Assembly (NCBI GenBank): GCA_963853835.1
Contig: OY970825.1
Coordinates: 24,242,835 to 24,306,834, forward strand
Length of the DNA stretch: 64,000 bases
Direction: 5' to 3'
Origin: Calendula officinalis
Taxonomy: Eukaryota > Streptophyta > Magnoliopsida > Asterales > Asteraceae
The notes under the pieces were generated by a model. It did not search any database. It worked only from the letters and a program-made list of their open reading frames with translations, and had not been told where the DNA came from. Below are positions 1 through 11,831 of this stretch, piece by piece. Position numbers and translations under genes: made by a program. Each line of letters opens with the position of its first letter. Position 1 is the first letter of the stretch.

Positions 1-2727
1 AACATGTTGCGACCAGACGATTTTTTGTGAAATCAGGCGATCCAGAAACCGTTTGTTTCTTAACCATTTGTCATGTAATCTAATCTGAACTTCAATTTTG
101 GAAACTAATTCCTTAAAATTGGAAAACCGAATCAGAAGATTTGGAGGATGCTACAGTGATATTGGATACCGAATTACAGGAAATTAGCTAATCTGGAAGG
201 TGATTTTAGTTTAAATACTTAATTTAAAACCATATGAAATCAACTTGGAACATGATTTCAATATAATTATGATTTGAAAGGTGATTAGTTAACTAGGATT
301 TACCCAACCGTTCAACTGTTAAACGGTAACCCAATTATCATATGGATTCATACTAAGAACCCGGGATTTAACACATTGGTGCCACCTATTCTACCTTTTT
401 TCTAGTTATTGTCTTGAATTGGAAAATAAAAAAAGAAAAATAAAAAAGAAAAAAAGAAAGATAACTTATCATGGAAGGTGATGTACACGCGCGGGGAAGA
501 GAGAGTTAGGAAGTTGAGGGTAGAGTGAGTCGATTCCTACGTGTAGATGAGACCATGAGATCTAATCGACGGGATGCTGAGTCATTGCCCGACGATATTT
601 TGACTTCTAATAAATTTTCGTAGCTGTATCATTTTAATTTTTGGAATTATTATCCATCCAAAATTACTTCATATAACGACTATAATTTTGACACGTCACC
701 ATATACATTATCTTGTAGCCGTAAACCATGGCGTATCATATCATGTAGTTTAAACTATTTTCATATTCAACAAAAATATCATAAAAGTTTATTTAAAACA
801 TGCTTGAAATTTCCATTATAGCGACAAATATTTTGATCATTCCACTTGAATATATGAGAGCCATGAATAAATTTCACAAATTTGTTTTCATCTTGTAAAG
901 AGTAATGATATTTACGTTTATCATTTGTGCATATTCATGTGATTATTAATTTGATCATGACAAATGTCAAAATATGATACGAAGAGAGTTAAATTAGTGG
1001 ATGACAAAATCCATTTATTCTTAACTATCAACTAATGATAAAATCCATTTATTCTTATATAGCGATTTTAATTTATACGAAGCAATTTCATGACAAAGAA
1101 CAATTATGTCATTCTTTTTATCGAGTCCCTGATAAAAACCCATCAAAGTGGTGTATTACCCAACAACACCGGCCTCTTGACATGACTCCTATTCTAGGCT
1201 GGCGAAATCCAACCCAACTCATTTAAAACCTGAAAATAGCACGAGTTCTAACTTTTGACCCGTATGTTGTAAATGGGTCAACTGGATAACAACACACAAT
1301 ATAAATATTATGTATTTTTAAATATCATGTATCATTTCTTTATATTTATATATTTTTATCAAAATAAACCCTAATTTGGCCCATTAAGTCTTAAACAAAC
1401 ATTTCTAAAAATGCACCGTGTAAACTATAAATTTCTAATAATAAAATCATACTTATAAATATATACACATGCAATGATGTGTTCGAGGCAAACCAGTTAC
1501 ATCAAGGAAAGGTGAGGTTATGCTTTGTTGAAGGAGCTCGATGGACCCCGTTTATTTGGTTACAAGAAATAGACAAGACCTAATCTAAAATCTTAAATGG
1601 ATCCTACTGATCTTGATATTGGGTCCCTTTTGGACCACTTCTTATAATTAAAACATAAAAATCTTTTAAGATAATTGTGCAAACATTGTATCACGGAAAA
1701 TTAGACATGATACGACAACTGGACATGAACCTGACACGAAATTAGTAGGTTTTGATTAGAGGTTTTGACGCATTTAAGTAAACGACGAAAGTTAAACAAA
1801 TTAGGTTAGGGTCATTACTTTCAACTCGAAAATAATCTGTATCACCTGTTTAAACGTGTGTGTATATATTAACAAAATTTACTTTTTTAAATATATTATA
1901 TCTAAATATTATAGAAATTTAAGAGTTTATAGTTGTACTAGGAAAAGTTTAAACTATTTAAGTTCATGTTGTAACTTTTTTATGCTTTTACAGTTAAATT
2001 ATCACTTTAACTTTAGATTTCAGTGTATCACGATTTAGACATTTGTTTCATTGTTGTATGCGAATTTTCATTGGTTAATCAGGTTAGTTGAGTTTCACAT
2101 TTTCAGAGGTTTTACGTATTTCACGGGTCGTGTGAAATTAACCTTGTTGACTTAGGGTCGACACTTTAAACCTGTTTATTGGGTTTAAGGTGTCACATGA
2201 AAAGAACAGGACACGACTCATTTGTCAGGTCTACCTAAAGCTATCACAATTTAGTCAGTAACGAGATTTGAACTTAGGTCATGGTCAAAATTGAACACCA
2301 GTAGCATACATAACGAAATAGACAAAATTATGTTAAAATGAGAAAAACGTACCGTTAGCCATGATTGAATAGACACGAAAAAACCTTATACGTCGATCAC
2401 CAGAGATGGTATATTTTAAGGAATCGAATATAGAAGTTGATTTGGTAAGTTGGGCACGGCGTGGTTAGAAACCCTATCTACGTATAACCGTCTGTTTAAG
2501 AGTGTTAATCCAAATAAATGAAATAATGAACCGTCCTACACCTCAGCTTATGACCCTAATCGGTTTTGGGGCCCACAGAAAATAGCCCAGCTAACTGACC
2601 CATTTACCACATTAACAGATACCGGGCTTATGGGCTCAAATTAAACCTATTTTAAAACTAGTTATCGTGGGTTCGTTGGCTTATTAGACTTTTTGGGCTA
2701 ACCAACCGCCAGATCAATTGAAGAGAG
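1..2727. other. AT-rich intergenic stretch, no gene seen
   Basis: No reading frame longer than about 60 codons looks like a protein here and no transposon ends could be paired. There is an A/AAAG-rich low-complexity patch near 425-465. The stretch is probably old, decayed repeat sequence, but I cannot assign it to a family. Confidence 0.5.
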
Positions 2728-2730
2728 TTA

Positions 2731-3011
2731 GGCCACCTATTAAAATATTAATAAAAAGTGAAGAGAGTCACTAAAAAGTAGTGGTCTAGGTTGTGGTGGG
2801 GAACCCATTTTCTTTTATTATATTTTTGTTTTATTATGATGTGGATTATTTTGATGTGGATTATTTTGATTAGTAGGTTTGATTTTATAATTTTAGGCTG
2901 TGTTGTGAATGTGTGAAAAATTAAGTTGATTGGGTTGTATAGGTATAAAAGAGAGAAATTAATATTTTAATAAAAATATTAGTTTGAGTTGAGTTACTAA
3001 TAGGGATAGTC
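2731..3011. mobile_element. Degenerate MITE related to the one at 16008-16306
   Basis: The segment shares its layout and several stretches with the Harbinger-type MITE nested in the solo LTR: a GGTCTAGG/GACCTAGG-like block near one end, a GATTGGGTTGT segment, GAGAGAAATTA, and the same right end, GGGATAGTC. It is preceded by TTA but followed by TAA, so the three-base target duplication is not clean. The left end is diverged. I infer an older insertion of the same non-autonomous family. Confidence 0.5.
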
Positions 3012-3950
3012 TAATAATAGTAATGATAAATTGACGTAACTATTAGAATCCATGTAAAAGAAATAAAATAATATTATGGTTTAAAAAAGCTATGAATATA
3101 TCATATATAGCCTACATTCTTTCACTTTAAGCATGAAAGAAAATCGACTAATATTATATATTGTCACATCGTTAATTTGGGTCACACTTCAAACTCAATT
3201 ATTATTTTGGTTAGAACTGTATAAACTATATTAAACCTGTTCCATATTATTCTACTTTTTTTAGGTAGCATTTTTTTTTTTTCAATTATTCACTAGAGGA
3301 ATTGTGATTTAGAAATTCATCCGGGCAAGTGTTCGCATCTATTATGACACGGTCATAGTGGCGCCTAATGTATATATTAAACTTTTTTCTAATTAAAAGT
3401 TATTAAAAACTTTTTATGAACAAAATAAAAATAAGCATTTACTTATCTCTAGTTCGGAAGCTCAAATCCGCAATTAAGTCTCTTTTGATAATTTTCTAAA
3501 TTTAGCACCTATTGAAAAAAGGACAGCATGACAAATTAACGTTATAAGTTGCATCATAATAGAAATAAACAATTTTTAGACATCAAGTAAAAAATAAACA
3601 ATAATGTCTAATGAAACAAAATCATGAATTAAATGTATTACTAGACAACGACACACTATAAGCAATGTCTTCTTTGTATCAGACATCTCTTGATCAACAA
3701 TGTCTTTCATTTTAAAAGGATGACGTGTTTTTATTCAGATATTAACGCAATAAATATAGTTTTTTTTAATGAACATAAGCAATGTTGAAGTTATTAGTAG
3801 AGCTTTAATTTTATATAAATTCCTCATACACTATCAAGTAAAGTATCTTCTTTGATCCTTTCCTATGGAATATCGGAATTTTAGGTGATTAAGAGATCTA
3901 ATAATATATAGTCAAAACAAAAGAATAATCCTGTGTCTAGTTTACATATT
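3012..3950. other. AT-rich intergenic stretch, nothing recognisable
   Basis: There are homopolymer T runs near 3270 and scattered AT-rich sequence. No coding potential, RNA gene or paired terminal repeat was found. The stretch ends at the target duplication of the Mutator-like element that follows. Confidence 0.5.
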
Positions 3951-4526
3951 ACATCGATCGTGATTTGTTCTAGGAGGTCCAATAATATTATAAAGTCCCA
4001 AGGAACAATTATGGACCCTTGGATCTTCAATATCAATGGTCAAAATTAGATCACCAATTTAAATGATATTTTACACGGAAGGGTACTATTGTCATTTACG
4101 TGTGGCATGACTGGACATATCTTTTCACAATCATAACTTCTCTTTCTCTCTCTACACCCTCTGCTCTCTCTTTCTCGCATAAACCATCAAAGAAACCTTG
4201 ATTTGAACCGTTTTTCGTCGATTTCTCTAATTATTTTGCGAAATGTGTTTGCTAATCACTGATTCAACATCGGATTTGTGATATGCTGGTATTTTATCTA
4301 CTAACTACGGCCGATTCACCATCTACTACTTCGAAAAACCCTTCCGATCAAAATCGTCAAGAATCCGAACCTATTGTTGGTAATTTTAACTTGCTTTTGT
4401 TGTTATTATTAAGTTTTTTATAGTTTATGCACAAATACATTTTCATTTATGTGTTTTTGTTGTATTTCGAACTATTCTAGGGTTTTTATTTGATGATCCT
4501 TCGATTTCATATGTTTTTTGTTAGTA

Positions 4527-6200
4527 AATCACATGTGATTCGTAGTGTTTTTACGTGTTACCATTAGTTATGTGATTTAGTACAATCACATGTGATTGTT
4601 ATGTAAATATGTTCCTCTGTTTTTTTAAAACTCTTATTTTATCAAAAAAACACATGTGATTGTTCATATAATCACAGTTTTAGTTTTAAATCACACGTGA
4701 TTTTGATTTGTTCAGTTTTCAAACAAATGTTTTTTTGTTAATAACTTGTGATTGTGTTTCTTTTAAGTATAAATCCACATATTTGTTTTAGTTAATCACA
4801 TGTGATTCATAGTGTTTGTACGTGTTATTGTTAGTTAAGTGATTTAGTACAATCACATGTGATTATTATGTAAATATGCTTCCCCTGTTTTTTGATAACC
4901 TTTTTTTATCAGAAAACACATGTGATTGTTCATACAATCACATTTTTAGTTTTAAATCGCATGTGATTTTGATCTGTTTTGTTTTCAAACACATGTTGTT
5001 TTGGTTAATCACATGTAATTGTGTTTCCGTTTAGTTTTAAGCCACATATTTGTTTAAGTTTATCACATGTGATTGTGTATATATTTAGTTAATCACATAT
5101 GATTGATTCTATTTAGTTTTACATCAGATGTTTGTTAGTAGTTAATCATATGTGATTCTATATCTGTTTAGTTTTAAATCCCCTGTTTGTTTGAATTTAT
5201 TATCTATTTCATTGTGTTTAAAAGTTGTCCATTGTAGTTATTGTTTCATAACTTATCTGTTTATATGTGTTTTTATAGCTGTTGATGCTGTTTAGAATTT
5301 AAAGGTTAGGAAAATGAAGATCTCATGGTGTTTTGACAAAAAATATGCTGAATGTGGTGTGTTTCTCATGTTACACATGGATTTATATATTGGCTAACCT
5401 AATAACTCATGGGACATAGAGATGCCTACAGATATTGATCAACAGAACAACGTGCTTTCAGAAAGAATATCAACCTGATCATTTATGGGAGTCCGAGATG
5501 CCTACAGATTTTAACAAACTGAACATCATGCTTTGAAAGCTCAGGATGCGCTTTTCATCTAAAGTATTAACTCCTGAGATGAACATCCATGCAAATAAGA
5601 TCATTAACGAGACTACATTGTTTAAACAGAGAATTTCGTGGAAAATCTTAATCCATGTGATGTTATGTCGCAACTATTACACCATGTCATTTTTGTCTTG
5701 TAACCATGTGATCGTTTTTGTATTTAACATGTTATTTGTATATGTAAACAATCTAAACATAAAATCACATGTGTTTCTATAAAGTTATTTACAATCAAAT
5801 CTAATCATTATCAAATAATACATACTTTACAATCACATGTGATTGATAGGCTAATCGCATGTGATTTGTTATTTAATAAACTCCCCTGTTTTATGAAGAA
5901 AATCACATGTGATTGTATTAACAATCACATCTAATCACAGTCAAATAATACATACTTTACAATCACATGTGATTAGTAAGCTAATCACATGTCATTTGTT
6001 ATGTAAAAAGTCTCATGTTTTATGATAACCCCTTTTTAAGAAGGAAAAGAGATCACATGTCATTGTTATGTAACTTCTCTGTATTCAATCTTGGTGTATC
6101 CATGTACAATGATTTAACTAGTTTTGGAGTGAGATTCACATCAAAAGCTGCATATTGACATAATTAATCAGAATATATAATCACATGTGTTTCTATAATG
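4527..6200. repeat. Palindrome array AATCACATGTGATT, left block
   Basis: The 14-bp perfect palindrome AATCACATGTGATT recurs at irregular intervals, for example near 4528, 4564, 4803, 4851, 5060, 5831, 5902 and 5961. Many copies differ by one or two bases (CACACGTG, CGCATGTG, CATATGTG, or a lost half site). Larger units are also repeated: the sequence around 4790-4960 is a near copy of 4515-4690, and phrases such as CTCCCCTGTTTTATGA recur. The core CACATGTG is a symmetric E-box of the type bound by bHLH proteins. That is family knowledge and not evidence of binding here. Confidence 0.85.
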
Positions 6201-6432
6201 TTATTTATTTTAGAAAAAGCTTTCATTTTATTAAAATAATAACGAGAAACTAGCAAAATACATATAATCAATTGTGTTTAATAACCAATATGTCCACGAA
6301 ATTATAATCTTTTTACAATGATTACTAATCCAATTAAAATAAAACTCTTTTATTAAATCGGTAACAAGACTCTTCTTCATCTCCTTATTGTTGAACAAAT
6401 GATCAAACCTACACCTCCATATCATCCAAGTA

Positions 6433-7154
6433 GAACCGAAGGACCCGAAAATACCCGAGTAGAACTGAAGTGTATACAGATTTCACACTTTCCGAGTGTA
6501 CTTTACCCAACAACAAAACACAGCAGAATTATTGTGTAGCCCATTAACAAAATAACATGTAAATAAGCTCATTCTTAATTAACATCACGTAAATAAACCC
6601 ATTCGAATTCTTTATGTATTGTTTTTGAAACTGTATTTTTCTGCACAAAAAAATCAGTAAAAACTAAAAAAACAACATTAAAAACTGCAGTTTTCTGCAC
6701 AAAAACCAACAGTAAAAACTGTGTTTTTCTGCAGGCAAACACAACAGCTAAAAACGGCGTTTTTCTGTAGCCAAAACAGCAGCCAAAGTGCAGTTTTCTG
6801 CACAAAAAATGCAACTAAAAACGACATTTTTTCTGCAGCCAAAACAGCAGCCAAACTGCAGTTTTCTGCACAAAAAATGCAACTATAAACTGCGTTTTTC
6901 TGCAGCCAAAATTGCAGTTTTCTGCACAAAAAGTTCAGCTAAAAATTGTGTTTTTCTGCTCAAAACATTAGCGAAAATACCCAGACTAACAGCTAAAAAT
7001 TGCATACGGTTCTACACGGTCCTTATTGCTCCAGACCGAAAATACCCAAAATATAACCAAACCGAACCGGGCCTTTTAGGTCCGGTCCTCGGTCCACAAA
7101 AATCCAGAATTTTGGTTCTCGGTCCAAATCGGGTCGTTCCTGTTGGTGGAGAAA
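6433..7154. mobile_element. Insert within the LINE fragment, hAT-like ends
   Basis: This insert separates the two halves of the LINE coding sequence. Its two ends look like imperfect inverted repeats containing GGACCCGA/GACCCGA, and CGGTCC/CGGTTC-rich sequence lies next to them. That style is shared with hAT-like repeats elsewhere in the window. Short similar sequences flank it, but I could not prove a clean 8-bp duplication, so the exact boundaries and superfamily are uncertain. Confidence 0.45.
6640..6980. repeat. Degenerate minisatellite, TTTTCTGCA-containing unit
   Basis: About ten degenerate units of roughly 30-40 bp contain CTGCAGTTTTCTGCACAAAA or TTTTTCTGCAGCCAAAA, separated by AACTAAAAA-like spacers. 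The open frames on both strands here, rich in repeated CRKLQF- or FCTKS-like peptides, are produced by this repeat and are not proteins. Confidence 0.75.
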
Positions 7155-7379
7155 CAAATCTCCTCAATAACTTTCTTTTTTAAAGTTTGCAAGCCACTAT
7201 AATCAATCCCGACAAGCACATCATTAATAGAATCACCACTTGGCATCGGTAATTGCATCCATCGAAAGATGGAATAACAAACATTTAAAGCAACTTCACA
7301 TCTAAAAAACAAATGATCCACATCTTCCACCTCATGATTGCAAATATCACATAAAATTTCCCCTGTTTTATGCAAAAAA

Positions 7380-7860
7380 ATCAGATGTGATATAATCAAT
7401 CACAATATATAATCACATGTGTTTCAACAATGTTACTCGCAATCTCATTTGATCACAGTCAAATAGTACAATCACATGTGATTGTAGACGCAAATCATAT
7501 GTGATTTTGTTAGGCATTAAACTACTCTGTTTTTTTTTCAAAAAATCACATGTGATTCGCCTAACAACCTCACCGATTGCAGTCAAACAACGCCTAGCTT
7601 AAAATCAGATGTGATTGTAGACTCGAATCACATGTGATTGTAGACTCGAATCACATGTGATTTAGCTAGGTAATAAACTTCCCTGTTTTGTTCAAAACAT
7701 CACATGTGATTTGCTTACAATCACATGTGATTGTAGACGCGGATCATATGTGATTTTGTTAGGTACTAAACTACCCTGTTTTTTTTCAAAAAATCACATG
7801 TGATTCGCCTAATAACCTCACCCGATCGCATGTGATCGTAGAATCGAATCACATGTGATT
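7380..7860. repeat. Palindrome array AATCACATGTGATT, right block
   Basis: This continues the array after the L1 insertion, with dense copies near 7470, 7546, 7627, 7649, 7700, 7719, 7791 and 7846. Variants carry CATATGTG, CAGATGTG and CGCATGTG cores. Spacing is tighter than in the left block: copies at 7627 and 7649 are 22 bp apart, with TGTAGACTCG between palindromes. Across both blocks I count about 16 exact ATCACATGTGAT cores and a similar number of near matches. Confidence 0.85.
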
Positions 7861-8346
7861 TTTTATGTAAACTGAATTTTTTAAATTGTAATTTTTACCT
7901 GAATAATCGATTTTTTTATCTGGTTCATTGTTGTTGACATATCTGGATCTATATTTGATGATTTCAACGATTTTGATTTCGTGATTCAGATATTCGTTCG
8001 ATTACGGTGATTTTTATGCAACCGCGACTTTGATTAGCCTTCAAATTCCAGAAAAACGTGTTTCGATCTTTGTGATTCAGTTGTTGATGTCGTTCGTTGT
8101 ACTGAATGATTGTTGCCTCATAAATCGCCGGAATTCTCCATTAGCTGTGATGAATTCGCCGGAAATCGCCGTATGTGATTCATTGTAGGAGGGTTGTTTA
8201 ATGTTTGCAAATGACATAATTACCCCTCCGTGTATAATTCTCTTATTGATCTTGATCATTGATTGTTTTTAATCTAATGGTCCTAATTAGTCCCTTGGGA
8301 CTTTATAATTTTTTTGGACTTCCCTGAACGCAACTCTACATCGATC

Positions 8347-9600
8347 AGTAACAATATGAAAACATGCTATATCATGTATCTATCTATGTATTTATATATG
8401 GGGTAAGATTCAGTTCAGAATCATTATTATATACAAAATTCACAAAACCAAAATTTATAAGGGGTAACGTTCAATACAAAATCAGTGTCGAATGGCCAGT
8501 TCATTTAAATTGAATATACAATTAAATGTCAATTGTTAGTCATCTAAATATAAAGATTTAGATTCCAATTGCAGTTTTTATAGTAGTATATAATATTGGT
8601 TATGTATTAATCATTGTATTACGTGTAAGTGTGTGAATTGGGTATGTAGGCATGAGGAGGGGGTTAACGGTTGTAATCAATTGTATTATCAAAATCAATT
8701 GCTTTAGAGCTTTAGTCACAACCATAAACATCGTATTCGAGTTTGTTTTTCTTCCATTATCCCTAACACACGTGACATCAATTTATATACTATGCTTTAT
8801 TTATTCGACGTTTAATCTATTCAATATTTCAAACATTTATGACCTTTGATTATGATATATAGTTAACCAGCATTAATATATATTACGCTGACAATAATTC
8901 ATATGAATTTAACGTAAATAAAGATGTAAATAAAGATTGTAGAAGACGATATGAATACAAGATTTTGCAAGAAAATCATTATCTAAGATAACATTTTCTT
9001 GTTAATTTAACGATTTTTTTTGTGGTTGGAGAATATAATTTCTCAGCAAATTTGTAATCAGAAGAACTGGATTGGCAATACTACTAGCTAGCTTTGACTC
9101 TGGTAAATTCATAATTAATAGTAGTCCATTTTGTGATCAATTATGAGATCTATTCGATAATAATGTAATTTTTCTCCAAGACTTATGCTATGCATTCTGA
9201 GTGTTATTGTCATATACATAAAAGTTAAACGAAAAACAACTAAATTGTTAATGAGAAATTATGTAAACCACAAGTTAGTCAAAAGTCGATGGAGCATGAA
9301 ATAAATATATAAATGGCATATTCATAAGAGCCACAAAAATTAAAAGTGGGTGAACATGTCTCCTGTATCAGGAACTAAAAACCATATTTAATGGCATTAT
9401 TAAAGGACGTCTCCATCACCATCCCGTCTATTTATCATTATTTTTTCTACATTTGTCAAATTTATGGTTTTCAGTTTCTTTCCCCAGTTATATGAGATGG
9501 TCAATCTGGTAATCGTATAGAATTAAAATAGAATTTACATAATCTAATATTTTTGTCGCTTCAACAAGGAGAAGGGGTAAAACATAGTAGTAAGTTAGCC
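8347..9600. other. Intergenic stretch without recognisable gene
   Basis: AT-rich sequence with no convincing coding region. Two phrases near 8401 and 8460 (GGGGTAAGATTCAG and GGGGTAACGTTCAAT) resemble transposon ends, but no matching partner or target duplication was found. Confidence 0.45.
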
Positions 9601-9619
9601 CTGCGTAAATTGGACCAAC

Positions 9620-9935
9620 AATTGATCAGATTCGCATAATCGGATTGAACCGAATGGAACCGAGTTACATTGGTTCGGTCATCGGTTCTACTTTTTATGA
9701 AAAATCAGTTCTCGGTTCCCAATGGTTCAGTTCCGAGCAGTTTAGTTTGGTCCAACACCGAGAAAAAATCGAAAAAATTACCTTGGTTTTCGGTTCGGTT
9801 CCGGTCGATTCTCGGTCCGGTTTGGTTTGATTCCGAGTCATCGGTTCAACCATCGGTCCGAAAAAAACCATTTTTCCGATTTCCGGTTCTAGTCGGTTCG
9901 GGCAGGTTTGGTCCGGTTTTAGGACCGTGCACAGG
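9620..9935. repeat. CGGTTC/GGTTCGG-rich repeat, probable hAT-derived
   Basis: About 300 bp saturated with GGTTCGG, CGGTTCC, CGGTCCG and GGTCCGGTTT, ending in GGACCGTGCACAGG. Similar CGGTTCCGG-rich DNA fills the hAT MITE at 35169-35689. The overlapping open frames on both strands are products of the repeated trinucleotide-like pattern. No target duplication could be identified. Confidence 0.5.
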
Positions 9936-11160
9936 CATACAACAAGAGTGTGGACGTTATCGAGATGGACCGGAAAGATGTTGAACTTTTGGATGTAATA
10001 TAACAATTCTTATAGGATTGGTATTACGACTGGTAGATAGAGAGTTAGTGTGTTGCACACTAAGGAGATTTAGGTTTGTCTGCACTAAACTAATTACCTA
10101 CTAGAAGGGCTTGAAATATTAGATATATATATGTTTATGTATTTCAGATGTCATGTTTGACATGATTCATATATGCATTGTTTGAAAAGGAGAAAGTGTA
10201 AGGTTCAACCTTACAAACCAAAAGTACAATACTCAAATGCACAATGAAATAGAGAAAAGTGATTACTGATGTACTATTTCAATGCAAAGTCTATTACAAA
10301 ATTAGAAATGAATACAAGAATCCTTTTGGAAATACGATAAATAAGAAGGGGAATAATCCAGCAGAGAATAATAAGAATATTCAGGAAGAAGAGGATAGCA
10401 TCAATCTTTTCATGACCTTCTTCTATTTGCCACTATCTTTATATAGCCCAATCAACAGCATATTTCTTGTTAGGAACCGATTCTCTGTTGCTCCTTCGTA
10501 AACCCTGATTACCCGGATCTTTTGACACCTATCCCACTATCATGTCACTTTCTTTTATGCCAGAATGACCCCCTATATTTTGTGGTAATGGCATAACAGA
10601 AAGTTAAAACTTAAAAGCTTTTTTAAAGAAAGAAACAGTAACAGACAATTTTTTTTTAAACGGTTGGAGGGAAAAAATCTTACCGTTAAGCCATTGGCCC
10701 TTTGGTAATAATAGACAATTTAATGTAAAATAAAAAGATGCCTTTGGAGTAGAAAAATATCATATGACGCTTCATCGACACAACAATATGGCTCATTGCT
10801 TTGACCTATGATCATAGAATTGTAATAAAAAGGAAATTAAATGAAAACGTTTTTATTATCAAAGCATACTCAACGATACATGTTACACCATCTTATTCGA
10901 GAATGTTAGGTTTTCAAATGTCATATTTACAACTATATTCAAAATTAGACTATGGTACATAGAAAAAGTTCACGTACGCTACTCGATAAAATGTTGTTTC
11001 GCTTTCGTAGATTAGATAAGATGTAAAGTTTGCTATAGTGGTTGTATCTTCCGCATTAGCTCTTGTACAATATTCATGTATAGAGCCATAAAGATGAGGG
11101 AATATCGACAATATCTTAATCGCCGGAGATCATGACAAAGATAGAGAAACAACGAATGAG
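9936..11160. other. Intergenic stretch, possible LTR or repeat remnants
   Basis: No gene is supported. The region 10200-10560 resembles a decayed retroelement terminal region, but no second copy or TG/CA ends can be shown in this window. The remainder is AT-rich with no recognisable feature until the G-box cluster at 11162. Confidence 0.4.
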
Positions 11161-11161
11161 T

Positions 11162-11280
11162 GCCACGTGGAAAGGTAGGACCCACGTGTCGACTTCAAAA
11201 TCGTAAAAAGGAAGGGACACGTGAACCGTGGAGAAAAGCCGGGTACAACGTTATCACGTGCTTATGAGTAGGTTACGTGG
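11162..11280. promoter_or_regulatory. Cluster of four CACGTG G-boxes plus an ABRE-like site
   Basis: Perfect CACGTG palindromes lie at 11164-11169, 11183-11188, 11218-11223 and 11255-11260, with TACGTGG at 11274-11280. Contexts include GCCACGTGG and CCACGTGTC, typical of bZIP (ABF/GBF) and bHLH (PIF/MYC) targets in plants. No supported gene starts within several kilobases on either side, so the cluster is either a distal element, the promoter of an unrecognised transcript, or a relic of a lost gene or captured promoter. Confidence 0.6.
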
Positions 11281-11614
11281 ATGGTAGTTCTCGTACCAGC
11301 CGCCTGTACGGAACGGCTCAGATTTCCCTTTGACCGCATAAAGAATATCTATTACGTTTTTGTAGAGAAATTAGGTTATGGACTTGCGGGCTTGCGGCAA
11401 AGCGAATATTTTATGTTAATAACAATAAAATATTATTTTAATTATGTATAAATATCTATTAAGTTATACGAATACGTAGCGTATATCAGTATCAAACTTG
11501 TATAACTACTTGCGCATGTATGTTTAAAAATTGTGTTAGCACTTTTAAAAGGTGTAAATTTATGTTTAGTTGCAAGGAAAATATAAAAGGACGATGTATA
11601 TGTTAATAGTCTTA

Positions 11615-11828
11615 GGTGTTGTTTGGTAAGCTTTTTAATGATACAGTTAAGAGGTCAGCCTCTTAATCAGACAGATTCAGAGTGTTTGGTAAGACCTCTT
11701 AATCAGCCTCTCAATCAATAATTCAACATGTTCTGCCTCTTAATCGGACAGATATTAGGGAAAATCTAAATCATTCAGACATCTGCATCATTTAGATATT
11801 AATTATTCAGATGATACTAAACAACACC
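11615..11828. mobile_element. Tourist/PIF-Harbinger-type MITE (214 bp)
   Basis: The element is flanked by TTA at 11612-11614 and 11829-11831. It begins GGTGTTGTTTGGTA and ends with the complement, TACTAAACAACACC. The 3-bp TTA duplication and G-rich inverted ends are characteristic of Harbinger-derived MITEs. It contains short direct repeats (CTCTTAATC and ACAGAT phrases) and no coding sequence. Confidence 0.85.
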
Positions 11829-11831
11829 TTA

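Larger units (their letters stand above)
6210..7360 (-). pseudogene. L1-type LINE 3' fragment, split by a later insertion
   Basis: On the minus strand, 7360-7150 encodes a zf-RVT-like segment with C-D-I-C, D-H-L-F-F-R-C and a downstream KKKVIEE stretch. After an interruption, 6432-6231 resumes with IWRCR, FNNKE and SWTYWL, which align with the same region of the better preserved LINE at the right end of the window (IWRHRN, FNNGE, SWTEWL). The tail runs into an AATAAAATGAAAGC-type 3' end near 6210. The fragment interrupts the palindrome array and is itself interrupted at about 6433-7154. It is non-functional: only the C-terminal part of ORF2 survives. Confidence 0.75.
3960..8337. mobile_element. 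Mutator-like (MULE) non-autonomous element with internal palindrome array
   Basis: The 9-bp sequence ACATCGATC occurs at 3951-3959 and again at 8338-8346, as expected for a Mutator-superfamily target-site duplication. Inside it, the two ends are inverted copies of each other for roughly 130 bp. The left arm contains AGGTCCAA, then ATTATAAAGTCCCAAGG and TACACGGA; the right arm contains the complements in the same order. No transposase frame is present. The interior has pyrimidine-rich and leader-like sequence near each end (about 4130-4380 and 7900-8170) around a long array of a CACATGTG palindrome. A later L1 fragment splits the array. I infer a MULE that moved using a transposase supplied elsewhere. 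The terminal region resembles gene 5' sequence, so capture of host DNA (Pack-MULE) is possible but unproven. Confidence 0.8.

Noticed and set aside
6575..7183. Cys/Phe-rich reading frames on both strands
   Set aside because: They are produced by the CTGCA minisatellite and have no independent coding signal.
7076..7399. A 107-residue minus-strand protein starting MIISHLIF
   Set aside because: Both ends are foreign to the LINE segment in its middle: the start comes from the palindrome array and the end from the nested insert.
4527..7860. CRISPR-like array of palindromic repeats
   Set aside because: Repeats are short and degenerate, spacers are of irregular length, the host is a plant, and the array lies within a transposon.
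9645..10006. Overlapping frames on both strands in the GGTTCGG-rich repeat
   Set aside because: Open frames follow from the low stop content of the repeat. No domain is visible.
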